Part shown: one piece after another, positions 1 to 7,795 of the stretch | Numbering within the stretch: the stretch's first letter is position 1 | Layout: every line of letters starts with the position of its first letter | NCBI GenBank assembly: GCA_023429345.1 | Contig: JAEYVB010000403.1 | Location: 1 to 15,825 of the forward strand | Source of the DNA: Planctomycetota bacterium | GTDB lineage: Bacteria > Planctomycetota > Phycisphaerae > Phycisphaerales > UBA1924 | Direction of reading: 5' to 3' | DNA length: 15,825 nucleotides | Notes under the pieces: generated by a model | Seen by the model: only the letters and a program-made list of their open reading frames with translations | What the model was told of the DNA's origin: nothing | Database searches by the model: none | Position numbers and translations under genes: made by a program

Positions 1-1454
1 GGGTGCTCCCGGCGGCGACCGCGGGCGACATCGAGGTCTGGACCGACCCACTCGACGCCGCCCTGCGGCGCACCGTGACGGGTTCCCCCGCACCGGGCCC
101 CGGTGCTGTGCTTCCCGACATCCTGGAGGTGCGTCTGAGCGGGTGGGCCTACACGGGCACGGACCCCTACACCGGCGTGGTCCGCGAGGAGAACCCCGAC
201 CACTTCCGCCTCGACGTCACGCTCGCGGGGCTGGTCAACCCGCCCGGCCCCATCGACGCCGCCGACTACCGCCCCTTCCTCTTCGGCCCAAGCCCCGTCC
301 TTGGCTTCTTCGAGTTCAACGCCGACCGCGAGCGCGACACCGGGGGGGAGATCGGGGGCCCCGCCCGCCACCGCACCCTCGCCCACCTCGGCCGCTTCGG
401 CCTGACTCCCGACAACTCTCTCAGCGCCCGCGCCCCGCGCTGGGGGGATGAGGTCGATGCCGACTTCTTCACCCTGCCCCAGTTCGAGCGCAGCGGCGCC
501 GACTTCTCCCTGGTCCTCTGCGGGTGCTTCATCCCCCAGGTCCTCGGCGGGGATGCCAACGCCAACAGCCGCTTCGACGCCGGCGAGACATGGCTTGTCA
601 AGGGGAACTTCTGGCAGCGGGCCGGGGGCTTCCGCCTCGCCAGCTTCATGCAGGGGGGGCCGCAGCCGGGCCTCTGGCAGCCCGAGGTCATCCTCCGCTG
701 GTCCCACGACCCCGCCGGGGGGGGGCCGACCGGGCGCACCCGCCTCACCCTTGTTTACGCGATGACCCAGGCCGGCGCGGCCCAACTCGCCAGCACCGGG
801 AGCGTGCAGCCCCTGAACTACAGCTACAGCCAGGCGCTGGGCGGCCCCGACCACACGAGCATGCTTGAGGCGCTCACCGACCTCGTTGATGCCGCGGGCC
901 TCCTCATCCTCACCGGGCCCACCGCCCAGCTCGCCCAGGGGTGGGCGCAAGGGTACGGCGATGCCATGGACCCCACCCGCTGGCGGCTGCACGCGATCGT
1001 CGGCACCGCCTACGCCCTCCCACCGTCTCCCCCGGTTGAGGCCCCCTACCTCTGGACCGATGCCGGCTTCGACACTCTCCCCGGCGACCTCGACGGGGAT
1101 GGGGTGGTCGGCGCGGCCGACCGGCTCCTGCTGCGGGCCGAGCGCGCCGCCTGGGACGGGAGCTGGCGCGATGCCGACGGCGTGGTCAACGGCTCGGTCC
1201 TGATCCCCGACTTCGGCCCCAGCTTCAGCCTCTTCGACCTCGACTACGGCGGAGCGGTCGATGACGGCGACTCGATCGCTTACTGCCCTGCCGACCAGAA
1301 CGACGACATGGCGCTGACCATCACCGACTTTACCGCGTTCCTGCACGCGTTCGCCGCCCGCAGGCCCTGGGCGGACATCGACCGCAGCGGCAACGTCAAC
1401 ATCGCGGACTTCACCGCCTACCTCCAGGCCTTCGCCGCCGGCTGCCCGGGGTAG
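1..1454 (+). CDS. Secreted dockerin-tailed hypothetical protein (5' partial)
   Basis: The frame is open to the left edge and ends with TAG at 1452-1454, so the start and any signal peptide are probably outside the window; the GTG at 3 is only the first possible start visible. The bulk (residues 1-355, counted from that GTG) matches no family I recognise. It is rich in Gly, Pro, Asp and aromatic residues, as in extracellular beta-rich proteins. Residues 184-195 (D-A-N-A-N-S-R-F-D-A-G-E) look like a calcium-binding loop. DLDGDG at 362-367 begins a dockerin-type loop. Residues 428-481 hold two ADxN/DxxG-ITDF-like repeats bracketed by C428 and C481. That tail resembles the GC-type dockerin-like domain of Phycisphaerae surface proteins, thought to serve sorting or attachment. 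Function of the body is unknown. It converges on the ABC operon. Confidence 0.8.
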   Translation, partial: VLPAATAGDIEVWTDPLDAALRRTVTGSPAPGPGAVLPDILEVRLSGWAYTGTDPYTGVVREENPDHFRLDVTLAGLVNPPGPIDAADYRPFLFGPSPVLGFFEFNADRERDTGGEIGGPARHRTLAHLGRFGLTPDNSLSARAPRWGDEVDADFFTLPQFERSGADFSLVLCGCFIPQVLGGDANANSRFDAGETWLVKGNFWQRAGGFRLASFMQGGPQPGLWQPEVILRWSHDPAGGGPTGRTRLTLVYAMTQAGAAQLASTGSVQPLNYSYSQALGGPDHTSMLEALTDLVDAAGLLILTGPTAQLAQGWAQGYGDAMDPTRWRLHAIVGTAYALPPSPPVEAPYLWTDAGFDTLPGDLDGDGVVGAADRLLLRAERAAWDGSWRDADGVVNGSVLIPDFGPSFSLFDLDYGGAVDDGDSIAYCPADQNDDMALTITDFTAFLHAFAARRPWADIDRSGNVNIADFTAYLQAFAAGCPG

Positions 1455-1486
1455 GGGAGCGGTGAAGGGGCAGTGTGCGGTGGAGC

Positions 1487-1514
1487 AGAGGGCCGGCGGA
1501 GCCGCCGGCGCTCT
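1487..1514. terminator. GC-rich palindrome between convergent genes, candidate bidirectional terminator
   Basis: Arms 1487-1499 and 1502-1514 pair at 12 of 13 positions around an AG centre; the single mismatch is G1491/G1510. The core is GCCGGCGG-AG-CCGCCGGC. It lies 33 bases after the dockerin gene stop and overlaps the stop codon (1513-1515) of the convergent ATPase gene. Neither strand has a T-run after it, so classical intrinsic termination is uncertain; a transcription-blocking or RNA-protecting hairpin is also possible. Confidence 0.5.
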
Positions 1515-2676
1515 ACCTCCGAAAGTCAAGGTCCGGCGCCCGGCTCTCGTGGTCGCGCACGGCCCGGGTGCGCCAGACGCCCACCCAGTGACCGGGGGTG
1601 ACCTCCTGCAGGTAGTAGTCACCTGCGGGCCCTTCGCGCCGGGCCAGGTCCGCGGGCGGCTCATGCCAGGGCCACCACGGGCGGACCTCCCCCTCCCCTT
1701 TGCCGTCCGCGCCCCCCGGCAGCTTCCGGAACTCGGCGGGGTTGTCGACGATCTCCCGGATGGTGACGAGCCGGTCCTTGAGTTTGCCCATCGAGGGGAT
1801 GCTGGCGAGCAGCCCGCGGGTGTAGGGGTGCAGCGGCCGGTCGAAGAGCTCGTAGACGGTGGCGTACTCGACGACGCGCCCGGCGTACATCACGCACACG
1901 ACATCGGCGTTCTCCGCGACCACGCCCAGGGCGTGCGTGATCAGCATGACCGCCATCCCCCGCGTGCGCTGGAGCTCGCGGAGCAGCTCGAGGATCTGCG
2001 CCTGGATGGTGACGTCGAGGGCGGTGGTGGGCTCGTCGGCGAGCAGGAGGCGCGGCCGGCAGGCCAGCGCCATGGCGATCATCACGCGCTGCCGCATGCC
2101 CCCAGAGAACTGGTGCGGGTACTGCCGGATGCGCCGCTCGGGCTGGGGGATGCCGACATCGCGCATCGCCTCGAGGGCGATCCCCTCGGCCTCCCCCGGC
2201 GACACGGGCTGGTGCAGGAGGATGGCCTCCAGGATCTGGTCGCCCACCGTGTACACCGGGTTGAGCGACGTCATCGGCTCCTGGAAGATCATCGCGATCT
2301 CGTTGCCGCGGATCTTGCGCATCTGCCGGTCGTCGAGCCCGAGCAGGTCGACCTCGGAACCGGGGGAGAGCTTGGAGGAGCGGAAGTAGATGCTGCCCCG
2401 GTCGAAGCGGCCGGGCGGGCGGGGGACGAGCTGGAGCGAGCTCATCGCCGTGACGGATTTGCCGCACCCAGACTCCCCCACCACCGCGAGCGTCTGGCGC
2501 GGGTACACCGACATGCGCACGCCGTCGACGGCCTGGATCCGCGGGCCCGAGCCGTTGTCGAACGAGACGGCGAGGTCGCTGACGCGCATGAGCGGGAGCG
2601 TCTCGTCGGTGACGAAGGCGTCCGGGGCGGCCGCGGGCCGTGCGGCCGGAGACTCGGCGGGGGTTGTGGTGGGCAT
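1513..2676 (-). CDS. Peptide/nickel-family ABC transporter ATP-binding protein (OppD/DppD-like)
   Basis: This 387-residue protein would power the importer encoded upstream by hydrolysing ATP at the cytoplasmic face of the permeases. Visible motifs are Walker A GESGCGKS (67-74), Q-loop IFQEPMTSLNP (Q132), signature SGGMRQR (191-197), Walker B LLLADEP (210-216) and the H-loop histidine H248. HPYTRGLLASIP (283-294) is the OppD/DppD-family C-terminal motif. Two oddities stand out. The usual ITHDLG reads ITHALG, and the C-terminal tail (295-387) has no cysteine, whereas many OppD/DppD proteins have a Cys-containing motif there. The ATG at 2676 was chosen because it sits two bases after the preceding stop, with AAGAAGG just upstream. 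The frame stays open further upstream, but that stretch is antisense-free overlap with the permease gene in another frame. It is last in the operon, and no OppF partner is in the window. Confidence 0.93.
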   Translation of the reverse strand: MPTTTPAESPAARPAAAPDAFVTDETLPLMRVSDLAVSFDNGSGPRIQAVDGVRMSVYPRQTLAVVGESGCGKSVTAMSSLQLVPRPPGRFDRGSIYFRSSKLSPGSEVDLLGLDDRQMRKIRGNEIAMIFQEPMTSLNPVYTVGDQILEAILLHQPVSPGEAEGIALEAMRDVGIPQPERRIRQYPHQFSGGMRQRVMIAMALACRPRLLLADEPTTALDVTIQAQILELLRELQRTRGMAVMLITHALGVVAENADVVCVMYAGRVVEYATVYELFDRPLHPYTRGLLASIPSMGKLKDRLVTIREIVDNPAEFRKLPGGADGKGEGEVRPWWPWHEPPADLARREGPAGDYYLQEVTPGHWVGVWRTRAVRDHESRAPDLDFRR

Positions 2677-2678
2677 CG

Positions 2679-4214
2679 TCAGACTCGGGCCTTCTTGAGC
2701 TTGGGGTCGATGGCGTCGCGGAGGGCCTCGCCGATGAGGTTGTAGCTGAGGACGGTGAGGAAGATCGCCAGGCCCGGGAAGACGGCCAGCCACCACTTGA
2801 ACTGGGCCTCGGAGCTCATGGCGCTGGCGAGCAGCTTGCCCCACGAAGCCTGGTCGACGGGGCCCAGGCCGAGGTAGCTCAGCGTGGCCTCGATCGCGAT
2901 GGCGGCGGCGATACCGAACGAGGCGTCGACCAGCACGGGCGTCACGCCGTTGGGGAGCATGTGCTTGAAGAGCAGCGAGGGGAGCGGCAGCCCGACCGCC
3001 CGGGCCGACTGGACGAAATCCTGGTTGCGGAGCTTGAGGAACTCGGCGCGGGTGAAACGGGCCGCCCCCGTCCACGTGAAGCAGCCGATGATGACCATCA
3101 TGGTGTAGGTGGTGCGGAGCTCGGTGGGGAGCACGGCCGCGGCCACGATGAGCAGGAACAGCAGGGGCACCGCCATGAATATCTCGACGATGCGGAAGAG
3201 GACGATGTCGACCCATCCGCCGAAGTAGCCCATCAGCGCGCCCATGGTGACGCCGATGACGACCGCGATGCCGGTGGAGACGAGGCCGATGGAGATCGCG
3301 AGGCGCGAGGCGGAGAGGAGCTGGGTGAGGACATCCTGGCCGAATGCGTCGGTTCCGAGGAGGAACTTCCGCTGCGCCGCCCGGGAGGCCGGGTCGACGT
3401 TCACGGCCGTCGCGAGGGTCGAGCCGGGGGGCTGACGGTCCCCGGCGGAGAACCGCTGCCCGGGCGAGAAGGGGACCAGCGTGTAGGTTGCGCGGACCTG
3501 GCCGGCGGCCTCGCGCTGGATGTAATCGAAGACCACGAGGCTCGGGCGGTTCCATGTGCCCAGGACGGCCGCAGCGCCGACGATGAGCCCGACCGCGACC
3601 ATCGCGGCCCGGCGTCGGACGGAGCGGAGCACGGGGAGGGCCAGGCCGATGGCCCCGGCGATCAGCGCCATCGCGAGCACCGCTGCGAGCGCGGCGACAT
3701 CCCACCGGAGCCCGGCGACTCGGAGCGGCTCGGCATCGCGGAGCTGCGCGGCCCAGGGGGCGAGGTTCCGCCCGGCGAGGTAGGTGCGGAAGGAGCTCGC
3801 GCCGATGACCACGATGGCCATCATGAGCGCGGCGAGCATCGCGGCGCCGAGCCGCGCGGCGCGTCCCTCGCGGCGGTAGAAGATCCAGGGCACGGCGAAA
3901 AGCGTCGCGAGGATCAGGGCGGCATCGCTGCTCTTGAGGTGGTCGAGGAGCGGGTAGGAGACGGAGCCGCCCCCCGCCCCCTCGGCCATCGGCCGGAGGA
4001 CGATCGGGTGGCCGCTGGCGAGCACCGGCGCGAAGACCGCGAAGAACCCGATGATGCCGAGCCACGTCAGCGCCGCGACAGCGCTGGGTCGTTTCAGGAC
4101 CTGGGACCACGCGTCCGCCCAGAAGCCCTTGGCCTGCTGGACGCCGATGCCCTGGGCGAGCTGGATGCCCGAGACGGCCTCGGGGGTCTGCGTTGTCTGG
4201 GCCATGGTCGTCAT
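2679..4214 (-). CDS. OppC/DppC-type ABC permease with four extra membrane segments
   Basis: This is an inner-membrane channel subunit of the peptide importer. It has 511 residues, against about 300 in typical OppC. TM1 is near 44-66. The family core starts at FLLGTDAFGQDV (284-295), followed by TM2-TM3 (about 303-360), the EAA-type coupling loop SARAVGLPLPSLLFKHMLPN (403-422) and the C-terminal helices ending in DP (503-504). Between TM1 and the core are four further hydrophobic stretches, roughly 96-113, 121-142, 171-195 and 202-221, and then a loop of about 60 residues. An even number of added helices keeps the core topology. The ATG at 4214 overlaps the upstream permease stop (ATGA), and GAGGGTGAG lies just before it, so start and translational coupling are well supported. 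The ATPase gene follows after two bases. Confidence 0.93.
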   Translation of the reverse strand: MTTMAQTTQTPEAVSGIQLAQGIGVQQAKGFWADAWSQVLKRPSAVAALTWLGIIGFFAVFAPVLASGHPIVLRPMAEGAGGGSVSYPLLDHLKSSDAALILATLFAVPWIFYRREGRAARLGAAMLAALMMAIVVIGASSFRTYLAGRNLAPWAAQLRDAEPLRVAGLRWDVAALAAVLAMALIAGAIGLALPVLRSVRRRAAMVAVGLIVGAAAVLGTWNRPSLVVFDYIQREAAGQVRATYTLVPFSPGQRFSAGDRQPPGSTLATAVNVDPASRAAQRKFLLGTDAFGQDVLTQLLSASRLAISIGLVSTGIAVVIGVTMGALMGYFGGWVDIVLFRIVEIFMAVPLLFLLIVAAAVLPTELRTTYTMMVIIGCFTWTGAARFTRAEFLKLRNQDFVQSARAVGLPLPSLLFKHMLPNGVTPVLVDASFGIAAAIAIEATLSYLGLGPVDQASWGKLLASAMSSEAQFKWWLAVFPGLAIFLTVLSYNLIGEALRDAIDPKLKKARV

Positions 4215-5731
4215 TCGTAGCTCACCCTCGGGTCGGCCAGGGCGTAGAGGATGTCGGCGATCAGCAGGGCCAACAGGTTGACGCCCGCGATCATCAGCGT
4301 GTTGGCCAGGAGCAGTTCGCGGTCGCGGAGGTAGATGGCCTCGAGCGTCAGGCTGCCCATGCCGGGGATGGTGAAGATGCGCTCGACCACCACGGCCCCC
4401 GCGAGCATGGCGGGGAAGATGGTCACGAACATGGTGATGAGCGGGAGGAGGCTGTTGCGGAAGACGTGGCGGAGGACGACGTCACGCCCGGCCACGCCCT
4501 TGGCCTTGGCGGTGCGGACGTAATCGGCGCTGAAGTTCTCCAGCATGGCGGCGCGCGTCTGCTTGCTGAGCACGGCGAAGCCGCCGTAGACCAGGCAGAG
4601 CACGGGCAGGGCGACGTGCCAGAGCAGGTCGCCGAGGTACCCGCGCTGGAAGCCGCCGGCGTCGGTGTACGGCAAGTACCGCATCGATTGGGAGACGTTG
4701 TCGTGGAGGCCGCTGACAGGGAAGGCGCCGAGGCCATCGCGGCTGGCGAGGAAGCCGATGCAGAAGACGCCGGCGAGCACGATGGGGATGGAGTAGAGCC
4801 CGATGAACAGGGCCCCGAGACCGGCATCCACCCAGGTGCCGCGGTAGGTAGCCGCGAGCATACCGCCGGGGATCGCGACCATGTAGATGATGGGGAAGGC
4901 GATCAGGTTGAGCATCAGCGTGACCGGAAGCGCTGTGCGGATGAGGTCTATGACGGGGCGCTGGCGGCTGTAGGCGTACCCAAAATCGGGGAGGGCAAGG
5001 CTGAGGACACCCGGGATGATCGCGATCCCCGCCTGGGGGTAGGGGCGGGCCCGGAAAACGGCCGCGGCGTGTTCGCGGGCCTGGCCCGCCTCGTGGTAGG
5101 CGGCGATGGCCCGCTCGCCGGTTTCCTGCACGGCGGCCCACTCGGGAACGCCGCGGTCGGGGGTGTGGCCGGCGAGCTTGCCGACGCGGGCCTCGCCCTT
5201 GGGCGTCACGGCATCCCCGCGGCCGATGGCCTTGGCGTACGCGCCGACTTCGTGCTTCAGGAGGGTGGTCTGGCGTATGTACTCGTGGCGGGCCTCGGCG
5301 TAGCGGCGCTCGGCGGCCTTGTACGCGTCCTGAAGCGCCGCGCCGGAGAGGTCGGTCGGCGGCTTCTCCGGGGTCGTCTCGGGGAGCTCGGCGGCGAACC
5401 ACTTCCAGAATGGCGGCGGCAGGACGGCCTTGGGCGGACGGACGCGGTTGCCCGACGGATCGACCTGCTCGCGGGCGCCCATCTTGATGGGGCTGATACG
5501 GCCGAGCCAGCGGATGTACTGCATGACGACGGGATCGTTGAGGCCGTAGCGGTCCTCGAGGTAGGCACGCTGGAGCGCGACGCCGGACTGGGACTGCATG
5601 GCCCCGCCCTGCACCTTCAGCGCAGCGCCGATGCCGCCGGGCGCCAGGGCCACGAGCATGAACACGAGAAAGGTGATCCCCAGCAGCGTGGGGATCATCA
5701 GGAGCAGGCGTCGTGCGATGTAGGTGCCCAT
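4211..5731 (-). CDS. OppB/DppB-type ABC permease with a large extracytoplasmic insertion
   Basis: This is the partner channel subunit of the importer, in the inner membrane. The N-terminus (YIARRLLLMIPTLLGITFLV, 4-23) is the typical OppB first helix. The C-terminal half has the remaining helices from about 265. The EAA-type loop DYVRTAKAKGVAGRDVVLRH (403-422) should contact the ATPase. ERIFTIPGMG (450-459) and the ending ALADPR (497-502) are family hallmarks. The length is 506 residues against 310-340 usually. The excess is mostly at residues 80-240, between TM1 and TM2. It is hydrophilic with helical, coiled-coil-like stretches (about 131-170 and 200-225). The start ATG at 5729-5731 lies 36 bases after the binding-protein stop. 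The gene overlaps the next permease by four bases. Confidence 0.93.
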   Translation of the reverse strand: MGTYIARRLLLMIPTLLGITFLVFMLVALAPGGIGAALKVQGGAMQSQSGVALQRAYLEDRYGLNDPVVMQYIRWLGRISPIKMGAREQVDPSGNRVRPPKAVLPPPFWKWFAAELPETTPEKPPTDLSGAALQDAYKAAERRYAEARHEYIRQTTLLKHEVGAYAKAIGRGDAVTPKGEARVGKLAGHTPDRGVPEWAAVQETGERAIAAYHEAGQAREHAAAVFRARPYPQAGIAIIPGVLSLALPDFGYAYSRQRPVIDLIRTALPVTLMLNLIAFPIIYMVAIPGGMLAATYRGTWVDAGLGALFIGLYSIPIVLAGVFCIGFLASRDGLGAFPVSGLHDNVSQSMRYLPYTDAGGFQRGYLGDLLWHVALPVLCLVYGGFAVLSKQTRAAMLENFSADYVRTAKAKGVAGRDVVLRHVFRNSLLPLITMFVTIFPAMLAGAVVVERIFTIPGMGSLTLEAIYLRDRELLLANTLMIAGVNLLALLIADILYALADPRVSYE

Positions 5732-5767
5732 GCGGTCTTCAGCGGCGGAGGGAGGCTTGGCGGACGG

Positions 5768-7666
5768 TTACATGCCGGTGGTGGGGAGGGCCTCGGTCGC
5801 ACGGAAGAGTTCGCCGTACTCGATGCCCTTGGGATACTTGTGGATATTGCCGATCTCCGGCTTGACGAAGCGCGTGTAGGGCGTCACGCGGACCCAGGTG
5901 TAGGGCTGCTCGTCCGCCATGATCCGCTCGAACTCGTGCCAGAGCTTCTGGCGCTTGTCGAAATCCATCTCGAGGCGGGCGGCGTCGATGGCGGCATCGG
6001 CGGCGGGCGAGTTCCACTGGCCCATGTTGTCGCCCTGGTTCTTGATGGACTCGGAGTGGAAGATCTGCTTGGGGTCGCTCTCCGGGGCGTTGGCGCCCCA
6101 GCCGGAGTACAGGCAGTCGAAGTCGCGCTGGTCACGGACGGGGTCGAGCACCGACCAGTCCATGCCGCGGAGGTTCACGCGGATGCCCGCGGCGGCGTAC
6201 GCGTCCTTCGTGAAGGCCGCGATGCGCTCGGCGATCTCGCCGCCCGTGGGATAGGTCATCTCGAAGACGAAGGGGTTCCCGCTCGCGTCTTCGAGCAGGC
6301 CGTCGTTGTTGCGGTCCTCCCAGCCGGCCTCCTTCAGGAGGGCCTTGCCCTTGGCCGGATCGAACGGGTAGGGCTTCAGATTCTCGTCGTGGCTCGGCGT
6401 GCCGGGGTTGAAGAAGCTCGCGGGGACCTCCCCCATGCCCTTCCAGATGTCCTGGACCATGCGCTCGCGGTCGAGCAGGTAGGTCATGGCCTGGCGGACG
6501 CGCTTGTCGTGGAACGGGGTCAGCTTTCCGTTTCGGGGGCCGCAGTTCCAGATCAGGCCGCCGCGCCCGGACCGCATGTTGACCCAGCTCAGAAGATGGT
6601 TGTTCTTGACGAACTCGGGGTCGGCGGCCGCGGCGACGAACTGGGGCGCCGAGGGGGTCACCATGTCGGCATCGCCGTTTTTGTACTCGGTGAGGCGGGC
6701 GAGCTCCTCGTTGATGGCCTTCATCCGCATGCGCTCGATGGGGGGCTTGGGCCCCCAGTACTGCTCGTTGCGGACCAGGACGACGTCGGCCGGGGGCGCC
6801 CACTGGTTCGCCGGATCGAGCACCTCGAGCTTGTAGGGGCCGGAGCCCATCAGCAGGCCGGTGGCCTTGTTGAGGTCGGCGGGTTGGAACCGCGAGTAGA
6901 AATGGCTCGGGAGGGCGTAGAGGCCCAGCGCGTTGTCGACGTTCAGGAAGTTCTTGATCTTGAAGTGGACCTCGACCACCTTCTCGCTGACGACCTCGAC
7001 GCGGTCCATGGTGTCCTCGAGGTAGGAGCGGGTGCGCTGCGCCTCGACCTGGGGGTTCATGATCAGCTCGTGGAAGGTCCAGCGGATGTCCTCGGCGGTG
7101 ACCGGGGTGCCGTCGCTGAAACGGGCGTTGTCGCGGATCTTGGCCCGGACCCACAGGCCTTCGGGGTCGACCTGCCAGGCCTCGGCGAGCAGGCCGGACA
7201 TCTTCAGGGTCTTGGGGTCGTAGGTGCCCAGGGTCTCGGCGACGAGGTCCACCGCGCGGCGACCGTAAACGTCCGTCTGGATAATGGGCGTGATCTTGGC
7301 GGGCTGGGCCTCGTAGATCTCGGTGAACATGCCACCGATGCGGAACTCGGGGTGGGAGCGCGGGTCGGTCGCGTAGTCGTAGGGCGGCTGCCACTGCACC
7401 GGCACGCCGGGGCGGGCCCAGGACTCGTCGCGCTGGGCGGGCTGCGCAGCGCCCGTGGGGGAGGCCGGACCGGAGACAGCGATGCCGGACTCCAGGCGGG
7501 TCTCGACGCGGGAGAGCTGGCGTTCGACGTCGCCGAGCTTGGCGCGGATGGTCTGGAGCTCATCCCACTGCCGGTCGCGCTGGAACATGACCAGGTAGAG
7601 GCTGATCGCGATGACCAGCAGGAGAATGAGGGTGATGAAGTCCTTGAGTCCGAACTTGTTCTGCAT
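5768..7666 (-). CDS. Membrane-anchored extracellular solute-binding protein, family 5 (OppA/DppA-like)
   Basis: This is the ligand-capturing subunit of the importer, expected on the outer face of the inner membrane. Residues 8-28 form one strong hydrophobic helix, followed by RDRQ and a heptad-like charged segment (about 31-60) that should form a coiled coil. A Gly/Pro/Ala linker follows to about residue 95. There is no lipobox cysteine and no clear signal-peptidase site, so it looks like a signal-anchored protein rather than a lipoprotein. Family-5 features follow: LLAEAW, a region reading RFSDGTPVTAEDIRWTF, GSGPYKL, the DKRVRQAMTYLLDRE segment and the C-terminal lobe with DCLYSGWGA. The length of 632 residues is longer than the usual 520-550, mainly because of the anchor. 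TAA stop at 5768-5770; ATG at 7664-7666, with only a weak ribosome site. The ligand cannot be told from sequence. Confidence 0.92.
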   Translation of the reverse strand: MQNKFGLKDFITLILLLVIAISLYLVMFQRDRQWDELQTIRAKLGDVERQLSRVETRLESGIAVSGPASPTGAAQPAQRDESWARPGVPVQWQPPYDYATDPRSHPEFRIGGMFTEIYEAQPAKITPIIQTDVYGRRAVDLVAETLGTYDPKTLKMSGLLAEAWQVDPEGLWVRAKIRDNARFSDGTPVTAEDIRWTFHELIMNPQVEAQRTRSYLEDTMDRVEVVSEKVVEVHFKIKNFLNVDNALGLYALPSHFYSRFQPADLNKATGLLMGSGPYKLEVLDPANQWAPPADVVLVRNEQYWGPKPPIERMRMKAINEELARLTEYKNGDADMVTPSAPQFVAAAADPEFVKNNHLLSWVNMRSGRGGLIWNCGPRNGKLTPFHDKRVRQAMTYLLDRERMVQDIWKGMGEVPASFFNPGTPSHDENLKPYPFDPAKGKALLKEAGWEDRNNDGLLEDASGNPFVFEMTYPTGGEIAERIAAFTKDAYAAAGIRVNLRGMDWSVLDPVRDQRDFDCLYSGWGANAPESDPKQIFHSESIKNQGDNMGQWNSPAADAAIDAARLEMDFDKRQKLWHEFERIMADEQPYTWVRVTPYTRFVKPEIGNIHKYPKGIEYGELFRATEALPTTGM

Positions 7667-7754
7667 AAGCGGTCCGCCGGGGTTGGCGGCCGGGGCTCGG
7701 GGGCGCCGCGGCCGGGATCAACAGGATAGGGAAGACATCGCGGCCGTGCCCTCG

Positions 7755-7795
7755 CGTCGGGCCCGTTCTCGTGCGGGACCTCACCGTCGGGCCCG
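7755..7795. repeat. Paired CGGGCCCG palindromes at the permease/binding-protein junction
   Basis: The 11-base sequence CGTCGGGCCCG occurs at 7755-7765 and 7785-7795, 30 bases apart, flanking the stop codon (7781-7783) of the first permease gene. Each copy holds the self-complementary octamer CGGGCCCG, so the copies can pair into an 8-bp stem with a 22-nt loop in the mRNA. This could set segmental mRNA stability or partial termination before the binding-protein gene. No promoter is convincing in the rest of the 114-bp gap (7667-7780). Confidence 0.4.

Noticed and set aside
2677..4110. N-terminal extension of the ATPase frame through the permease gene, giving an 865-residue product
   Set aside because: The extension is Arg/Pro/His-rich out-of-frame translation of the permease gene. 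The ATPase homology starts just after the ATG at 2676, which has a proper ribosome site.
2640..4220. A 526-codon plus-strand frame opposite the OppC-type permease
   Set aside because: Same low-complexity antisense composition; the minus strand has family motifs and coupled start and stop codons.
4193..7729. A 1178-codon open frame on the plus strand opposite the permease and binding-protein genes
   Set aside because: It is rich in Gly, Val, Asp, Glu, Leu and His with no recognisable domain, as expected for the antisense of GC-rich coding DNA. The minus strand encodes clear ABC proteins over the same span.
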